Shown here: piece after piece, positions 57,246 to 64,000 of the stretch | Numbering within the stretch: the first letter of the stretch is position 1 | Layout: every line of letters begins with the position of its first letter | Assembly: GCA_035048495.1 (NCBI GenBank) | Contig: CM068549.1 | Location: forward strand, 19,563,103 to 19,627,102 | Reading direction: 5' to 3' | Length of the DNA stretch: 64,000 bases | Source of the DNA: Euptelea pleiosperma | Taxonomy: Eukaryota; Streptophyta; Magnoliopsida; Ranunculales; Eupteleaceae | Position numbers and translations under genes: made by a program | Notes under the pieces: generated by a model | Database searches by the model: none | What the model was told of the DNA's origin: nothing | What the model saw: only the letters and a program-made list of their open reading frames with translations

Positions 57246-58405
57246 CACAAAACCACGAGTCAACATATCCCAGCCCTCCTATAATCCAGACTGTATGATC
57301 TATGGGCGACTTCTTTTCGAGGGTATACGTATAGCCCAATGTATATGTTGAGTGGTTAGGAGAGTCTAGTTGCTCTGAGTTTTAAGTTTCTAACTCATTC
57401 AAGAGGTTGCCAATTGATTGACTACATGTGTGGTATTGGGGTAGGGGCGTATTGTGGATGATGGACTTCAAGCCCATTATATATTTTCTAATAATTGAAA
57501 GTTGATCGCCATGTTGAAGGAGAGCATATTTCATGAAAAACCTGTAACTTTGTAAGCTCCTTTTGGAGACAATTATACAAGTCATGGAATACTAATCTTA
57601 GTGGAACCAATATATAAATTATAAGTTTTGGAATTGGACGATTTTTGGCGAGGAGATCATCTTCACAAAATTTCAAATCATTATGACATTCGTAGACTGA
57701 TTTAGAAGTTGAAGAATTATGGACCGTCTATTTTTACCATTACTTGAAGGCTACACTAGATGGGGTTAGAAATTTCAGAATGGGCTGATTTTTTGTAGGA
57801 GTGATCTATACGGTGAGGAGATCATCCTCACCTAAAATCAGCTATTGATTCATCTTCCATGTGGGTGCGCCAAAATTGGTGTAGAAAATGTTGTGAAAAT
57901 TGTTGTCTCCCGATCATGACCCTATATATATATATATATTCTATTGTTTATATGTATTTGATACCAATCATAAGATATTCTATCGCTTATTATCCTTATT
58001 ATCGAAAGTACTACCAAGTCTACGAATCCTTTTATTAAAGGTTAATTGAGTCAGACACTTTGCACCCGTGCCGGACTCTGACACCCATACTTGTATTAAT
58101 ACTTTTTTAAGTTGTTAAGCATATCGAGTTTTCCCTTTTATAAATCTGCTTATATTTAATATGTTATTGGATAGCTCTATGGTTTATAAAAAATGTTTTC
58201 TTTTACTTTTCAAAAATTTCTTTACTATATATCGGATACGGATGTGTCTACGTATCGGGCTTCTTAAAGGTGCCATGTCAGACATTGACACACGTGTTTG
58301 TGCTATTGTTACATAGACTAAAAGAAACTTGCTTCTACATGATAAGTCTATAAAGTTCTTAAGGGAGTGTTTGGATTAACACATGTATTTTGCGCAAAAC
58401 ATGCA
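57246..58405. other. Intron DNA with a family B MITE fragment (57755-57925)
   Basis: 'gaggagatcatcctcacctaaaatcagctattgattcatcttcc' to 'gttgtctcccgatcatgaccct' is a diverged right arm of family B, followed by a TA microsatellite at about 57925-57940. The rest is AT-rich without gene. Confidence 0.5.
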
Positions 58406-60006
58406 TGATGAGGACATCAACGTTTCCCATTCTAGAGTTTCCCAGAGGAGGAGGACTAGAGCTATACCATTATAATTATGGTTGGATGACTACTATGTGG
58501 GCCCTCGTTTGGATTCTCAGTGATATTGGAAGCAGAAGACCCTATATGCATGACATCTTGAAGACTCCACATTGGAGAGATGCATATGGACTGCACTAAG
58601 GGAGTAGGTACTAAAGTGGAGCATTTAGAGAGCACTTTTAGAGGGGACACCCAACTTGTTTGTTTAGGACCTAGTTATCATTTTATTTTTTATTTTGTCT
58701 GGGGTGTTTTAGTAATTTCTTTATTAGTTTTGGGTGTCTTAGCAGTTTTAGTTATTTTCTTATGGGGTTGTATTTTATTTCAGCCATTGGATGTTTTAGT
58801 TGCTTTAAAGATCTAGATTAGATTTAGGTTTTATAGTTTATTAAAAAAACCCTCAATGTTGTATTTTTTTGGTTAATGATGAATGAATGAAGAAACTCAG
58901 CTTTTGAGGACTCCTGTGAGAGGATTTGGTATGAAGCCATTAACTTTGGTGTGATTTCAAGTAAAAAATTCATCAATTTCTCTTTTCTTCTTCCAATCTT
59001 ACTTCGGTAGTTTATTTTATTTTATTTTATTTAACCTACTTAAATCCCAAACCCTAATCCTCTCAAACCAAAACCCTAACCCTAGCTGTAGTTACCATAC
59101 TGTTCACAACCCTATAACCCTAGCCACACTACGTGTTGTAAGCAGCTCTGGATTCTATCACGAAGAAAGCTCCCCTAACACCTATATACCCTGTGGTACC
59201 CTTGTGGGTCCTATACACTCTCCCTAGTGGATCCTATATACCCTGCGGCACCTTGAAACCCCCACTTACACTTTGCGGCATACCCCCACACCCCATTAAC
59301 CCTGCAGCCTGTTAAACCCTGTTTTTCGACCCTTTAGTTAGTTCTTTTAGTCTTTTAGCAAATAAAGTAATTAAAAGAAAAGGCTGCTGGAATTTTTTCT
59401 GATCGTTTGCACTTCACCTAAATAAGATTTTAATGTTAAAACCATCCTTAATCAACCCCCTTTGAGCCTAATTTATCATTCAAACTCTTGGCAAGGAACT
59501 AGCAAATCTACTTGTCTTGGTTGAACCCCAAGCTAGTGGAAGTTCCAACTTCCATTGGACTCTTCAATCAATATTTGGGGATTCACATTGCCGGACTGTG
59601 AACTTGGTCTTGAACTCATCAATAATTATTTGTTAGACTTTCTAAATATATGTGGTGGGTTTAGCTTTATTTTGTACCTGTAATTGTTTTGGTAATTTCT
59701 TATTGATTTCAATTCATCATATAGGATTAGTTATCACACTCATGGTTCAAAATATCGGGCGATACCGAAACGTTTCGCTCGTATCGTTTCGTTATCGCTC
59801 TAGGGCGTGACAAGCTTGGCTACATGAAGTTTTGTCTGAAACCGAACGATACTTCATCTTATGTGTAAATTTGCACTAACATTTCATTTCGGTTTCACAA
59901 AGTTTCGTCTAAAATCAAACAATACTTCTGATACGTTTCAGTATCGTTTCGGTATCACCCATGAACGATACCGTGTGCTTTGAACCATAATCGCACTCCT
60001 ACATCA
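58406..60006 (+). mobile_element. 5' LTR of a Ty3/gypsy-type element (start approximate)
   Basis: The right edge is firm: ...ACATCA, then TTGGTATTAGAGCC at 60010-60023, one base from the usual initiator-Met tRNA primer site, then the start of gag at 60145. The left edge is inferred from TGATGAGGACATC at 58406. The LTR contains telomere-like 'aaaccctaaccctag' and C-rich direct repeats ('cctatataccctg.ggcacc') at 59030-59300 and is interrupted by a MITE at 59742-59989. No 3' LTR is seen in the window. Confidence 0.65.
59742..59989. mobile_element. MULE-like MITE nested in the LTR, 9-bp target duplication
   Basis: ATGGTTCAAA at the left and TTTGAACCATA at the right are inverted ends. The flanks ATCACACTC (59733-59741) and ATCGCACTC (59990-59998) differ by one base. 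A 9-bp duplication suggests Mutator-like mobilisation. The inside is full of 'cgatac' and 'gtatcg' words in both directions. Confidence 0.8.
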
Positions 60007-60144
60007 AATTTGGTATTAGAGCCTAGATTTAGCTTATGATTTTTGTCCATTGCACTTAGGATTAGAGTTACGTTGCATTTTAATATTAAATTTCAGCACA
60101 TCATTTGCATCTCATATAGTCGTAGGACATTAGAGTCTCTATGC

Positions 60145-60300
60145 ATGTCCATACGTAGTGGTAGGAGTTACCAACCCAATAGGGATGTTGATCAGATCAC
60201 CTGAGCTCTTGAAAATTTTAACAATCGTCTGGCAGGCATTGATGCCAGAATTGAAGAGCAGGAATGGGCACATGATTGCTTGTCGAGTGGTAGTCGGCCA
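60145..60300 (+). pseudogene. N-terminal gag fragment of the gypsy element
   Basis: From ATG at 60145: MSIRSGRSYQPNRDVDQIT, then a TGA at 60202 where CGA (Arg) would continue the frame, then ALENFNNRLAGIDARIEEQ. This is the opening of a plant gypsy Gag. The frame then runs into a family C repeat at about 60286; the rest of the element is missing. Confidence 0.65.
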
Positions 60301-60510
60301 GTCAGGCACAAGACTCCGGTAAGTTTGTCATTGGTGATGGGTGGCCAACCCACTGGAATCTTGTGGCGGGCCGTCCACCACAGCCGTTCGATTTGGGGTT
60401 AGGGTTTTGGCCCAAACCCACATGTTCTTGCTAGTTTAAGGTTGAAGAAAGGATTGTTTTTGTCCTTCACAAAATTTTGTTAGTCAATATAGGTCAATGG
60501 CGGTCATGGA
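60286..60510 (+). mobile_element. Palindromic repeat family C copy
   Basis: 'gagtggtagtcggcca..' pairs with '..gggccgtccaccac' (60286-60382) around 'ggtgatgggtggccaaccca', followed by the conserved flank 'gttcgatttggggttagggttttggcccaaac'. Confidence 0.6.
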
Positions 60511-60519
60511 CAGGAGATA

Positions 60520-60600
60520 TGACCCTAGATTGTGTGGAAAGGTGGAACAAGATTCATGTAGTAGACCCCAAATAGTTTGGAATTGGGATAAGATATTTCT
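60520..60600 (+). mobile_element. RTE LINE 3' terminus
   Basis: 'tggaacaagattcatgtagtagaccccaaatagtttgg..gggataag' follows the ending typical of plant RTE elements (tggaa..ga.tcatgtag.cgaccccaa.tagt..gggataag). Confidence 0.5.
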
Positions 60601-61101
60601 CCTTGTATTCAATTGGCTAATTGCATTGGTCTATTTCAAGGTTTAAAATTTTGGTCTCATTCAATGTTTTCGTTAAGCTGGAGAACAAGACTTCTCGAAC
60701 GAAATGGACGATACATTAGAAAATAATGATATGTCTCGATACACAAAGATACAATTACGACGTTTAATACTATTTTTAATGCTTAATAAAGCTAAAAAGT
60801 ATTTTGTTTAGTGAATTAATACTACTTTTATTACATATGTACTATAAATACAAGTTTTAAATTACTCAAATTAATTTTCTGGTATGTGTTGTCTCAGTAC
60901 CTTACCAAACGAGACATCTCAGCCAAGAATGTGTCTATTTTCCAGTCTGTATATCAGAAAATTTGTTCGTTTATTTGGAAAAAAGTTGTTTGGTATGCTC
61001 CAATTTATTCACTATAGAAAAAAGATTCTCTTTAATTTGTGGCCATTTTAAACAATTCAAAATATTGATTCTGGATGTTATTTATGTTTTATGCATAGAG
61101 G
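60601..61101. other. End of the 5'UTR intron and acceptor region
   Basis: AT-rich DNA ending 'tttatgttttatgcatagag' next to the coding exon; an acceptor at AG 61097-61098 or 61099-61100 would join the upstream leader. No other feature. Confidence 0.4.
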
Positions 61102-64000
61102 ATGAAGGCCATTAAGGACTGGATTTCGTCGCATTTAGCTTCCAAGACGCCACTCTTATCAAGACCACTGTCAGGCAATGACAGCTTCTTCGACGAGGAA
61201 CCTCTGGATGAAGAATATGAGGATCGAGGTATGATTACATCCCCTCTGCCTTGTTCTGTGTGAATAACAGCAGATGTTTTTACTATGCTACATGTTGAAT
61301 TTCTTTCTTTTCACTTTGATTGCTATCTGTCAGGGTTATATTGATTTCACTTAATTATAACATATATTTTTTTCATGTACCCATTTGTGGAATTTATATT
61401 TCACTTTGGTTATATATATATTCACTTACAAGACAATATGTTTTCCAATAACATGTAGAGATACTTTTTCCTTGAGGTTGCTAGAACTTTGGTAACAGTG
61501 GGTGAGCACCATGCAGTGACCATCTTGGAATTCGTATGTGTCTTTATTTATAAGTAGTTGATTCATGATTGAGTTCTTTTGTTTAATGTCTTATGGGAAT
61601 GTTAAGGGAGATTCATCAACTTCACAATGTTCTTGGGGACAGCTTGTACCATATAGAAATGATCTTAGCCTATCTCTTTAGCCAAGTCATGTTTGAGTTG
61701 TGTATGGGGGCATATGTGAAAAGTTTATCTGCAGCTGTTAGAAATTTTTGTTCCTTCTTTCTCTCATGCCAGTGAAGCAGTATCATTTTAGACCTCTGGC
61801 ACCAGTGATGTTATGTTTGATCACAGATCACATTAGTAAGAACAGATATAATCATTCTTGAGGAGTATATCGTGAGGAGCCTCTCCTCATATAAGGGGCA
61901 GATACACATCCTAGACATAGGCTCACAGACTTACTATTGACCATATTCTGGTCTTCCAGTTCATATTCTTTTAAGCTTATTGAATTCTTTCTCTTCTCCA
62001 ATCCGAGGGAAGACACCCAAAGACAGCCAAAGCTGGCACCTAATTCAAAATATCCTTCTATTGAAAAGATTACAAGCGGAAAACCTATGCTTGATTGCAC
62101 GTAAGACAATTTTTTTTTTTTGCTTAGCTTCAAGATCAGCTTTTAACTGTCGACTCAAACTAAAGGTCATCGATCAATACTGATGATGCATAGACCTATT
62201 GAGCAAGAGTCAACAACTGTCTGTTTTGGATGTTAGTTATTAGTGTAATCGTGCTTTCTATATGGTTGCAGTTTCTAACTCTTATGGTTTTAATAAATGC
62301 TACAACCTTGCTTCATTTTTAGAAGTGATTTCTACAACTTGAATCTGGGCATGGTGTAGTTTATAAGATGCAATTTTGGTACTTAAGTATCCCTGCACTG
62401 TGTCATATGCAGCTTCCGTTGCCCATGTTTAAGTCAGTTCTGATTCTGATGGTTTTAATAAACACTACAACCTTCTTCATTTTTAGAATTGATTTCTACA
62501 ACTTGAATCTGAGCATAGTATTGTTTATAAGATGCAGTTTTGGTACCTATGTATCCCTGTACTGTGTCATATCCAGCTTCTATTGCCCATGTTTAAGTTA
62601 AGGGTAAATCTACAATCTGAGTTATATAGGGTAACAACCTTCTACGAAAAGAATATCAGGACAGGACATGTGGCCCTCTTGCAGGAGTTCAAGATGCACC
62701 ATTCAACTGGACCCCCCACCTAGGGAATCTGTCATGTGAAAAAACCAACCTCTTTAATGATTAAGTCATTCTATCCATGGCCTTATTTCTGGGGCCATTA
62801 GTCTACTAAATTTTGGCTGTCCAAAATAATGGAAGAGATCAGATAATTATAATCATTTGATTGGGTTATTTTTTGACCTAGGAGATACCCTAAAGGCCTA
62901 GATAGAATCCCTGCAATGGTGTGTCTTGATCTACAGCATGTGTGCTACATGTCATAATCATCTGTATTTAGATGTGAATTACCATTTGTTTGGAAGTTCA
63001 ATAGTTTGCTTGAAAGGCTTGCTTAGTTGTTGGAGTCAAATCTCTCCTGCAGCTCATCCCCTACTGATGCATTTTAGTGTACTTACAACAAGATGTTTTT
63101 CCATTCATAATTTTAGGTTCAGCTCCTGAGACCAGTGTGTCTGCACCGCCTGTTACTGCCAATTCTTCTCTTAACCCTTCTAGTGGCAATCTAGAAAACC
63201 AACTTCCTCCTCCAGAATATGCTCCAGTTGAGGATTTTCATCTGTCTCATAATAACACTGACGACAAAAGGAGGTTGGATCCATTGGCCATGATTGAGGC
63301 TCTCCAAATCAACTTCTTGCGTCTTGTACGGCGGCTTGGACAATCGCCTGACAATCTTTTGGTAGCACAGGTATTATATCGGTTACACCTAGCGACCCTG
63401 ATACAAGTGGGGGAATCAGATTTAAAACGATCTAGTCTTAAGACCGATAGAGCTAGAGCAACAGCAGCAGAGCAAGAGGCAACTGGCCAGCCTGATTTGG
63501 ATTTCTCTTTTAGGGTACTCGTCCTGGGGAAAACAGGGGTTGGCAAGAGTGCTACCATCAATTCTATTTTTGATCAAATGAAGGCCGAGACCGATGCGTT
63601 CCGACCTGCCACTGATCACATCCATGAGTTTGTTGGGACCGTAAATGGCATTAAAATAACAGTCATCGATACCCCAGGTCTTTTGCCTTCCTCTACATGT
63701 AATCTACGCAGGAACAGGAAGATCTTGCTCTCTGTAAAGAGGTTCATCCGAAGAACCCCACCAGACATTGTTTTATATTTTGAACGCCTTGACCTTATCA
63801 ACATGGGCTACAGTGATTTCCCCCTACTGAAGCTTATAACTGACATTTTCGGATCTGCAATCTGGTTTAACACTATCCTTGTTATGACCCATTCTTCTTC
63901 GGCTCTTCCAGAAGGACCCAATGGGTATCCTGTCAGCTACGAGTCATTTGTGACCCAGTGCACAGATCTGGTACAGCATTATATACACCAGGCAGTATCC
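61102..64000 (+). CDS. TOC90: Toc90-like chloroplast outer-envelope preprotein receptor GTPase, partial at window end
   Basis: Toc159-family GTPases sit in the chloroplast outer envelope, bind precursor proteins at the surface and, with Toc34 and the Toc75 channel, drive import. Exon 1 is 61102-61228 (42 codons plus one base; MKAIKDWISSHLASKTPLLS). Exon 2 opens at 63117 and runs past 64000 without a stop. 337 residues are visible. The short N-terminal part lacks the long acidic domain of Toc159/132/120, which points to Toc90. Seen in order: LRLVRRLGQSPDNLLVAQVL; the P-loop GKTGVGKS at residues 180-187 (63527-63550); FRPATDHIHEF as switch I; DTPG at 227-230 (63668-63679); LSVKRFIRRTPPDIVLYFER; WFNTILVMTHSSSALPEG as the base-recognition region. 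The membrane (M) domain lies beyond the window. The start is the first ATG of the exon, as in family members. Confidence 0.92.
61229..63116 (+). other. Intron 1 (coding part) of the Toc90-like gene
   Basis: Donor GAG|GTATGA and acceptor TTTTAG|GTTC. No transposon was recognised apart from a tandem duplication (62280-62605). Confidence 0.7.
62280..62605. repeat. 164-bp tandem duplication in the Toc90-like intron
   Basis: 'atggttttaataaa' at 62284 and 62448, and 'ttataagatgca.ttttggtac' at about 62361 and 62525, mark two parallel units 164 bp apart. They run to 'gcccatgtttaagt' and are roughly 90 percent identical by eye. Confidence 0.9.

Noticed and set aside
1..64000. CRISPR array, bacterial operon or phage system
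   Set aside because: No spaced identical short repeats with unique spacers, no Shine-Dalgarno-led gene runs; all repeats resolve into plant transposon types or tandem duplications.

Overview
This is nuclear DNA of a flowering plant. The genes have many GT..AG introns, several of them kilobases long. The products include a Toc159-family chloroplast import GTPase and a VQ-motif protein. The space between exons is packed with plant-type mobile elements: Ty3/gypsy LTR elements, L1- and RTE-type LINEs, and hAT-, MULE- and foldback-type MITEs. There is no bacterial or organellar gene organisation. Four protein genes can be supported. The species cannot be fixed from the sequence; the RTE LINE remnants and long introns would suit a woody non-grass angiosperm, but that is a guess.

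Layout. (1) 1-690 is a degenerate tandem repeat. (2) 2,477-14,803, minus strand: an eight-exon EamA/DMT-type membrane transporter (THI74-like, SLC35F5-related), with a 2.1-kb solo LTR in intron 5 and a gypsy remnant plus a LINE remnant in intron 1. (3) 15-20.4 kb is intergenic, with LINE tails and palindromic elements. (4) 20,651-39,450, minus strand: a twelve-exon gene for an unrecognised helical protein of 1,157 residues. All exons join in phase although intron 6 holds an L1 and an RTE remnant and intron 5 holds a 2-kb TIR element. (5) 39.5-45 kb is repeat-derived intergenic DNA. (6) 45-55.2 kb is a dense cluster of about eleven related foldback MITEs surrounding a single-exon VQ-motif gene (47,631-48,134, plus strand). 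(7) From about 55.4 kb to the end, plus strand: a Toc90-like gene with a probable 5'UTR exon, a 5.5-kb 5'UTR intron containing a hAT MITE and a gypsy LTR with a nested MITE, and the first 337 codons of the protein, cut off by the window edge.

The genes do not form a pathway: they are a membrane transporter, an unknown protein, a probable signalling regulator and a chloroplast import receptor, each with its own promoter. The most unusual feature is the MITE cluster. Its members carry CACGTG G-box cores in their arms, five of which lie within 1.9 kb upstream of the VQ start codon. Several members also carry a short palindrome just inside the terminus whose sequence differs between copies. One member was later split by a hAT MITE with a perfect 8-bp target duplication, so order of insertion can be read directly. 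All exon borders are read by eye from splice consensus and frame; no alignment or RNA evidence was available.
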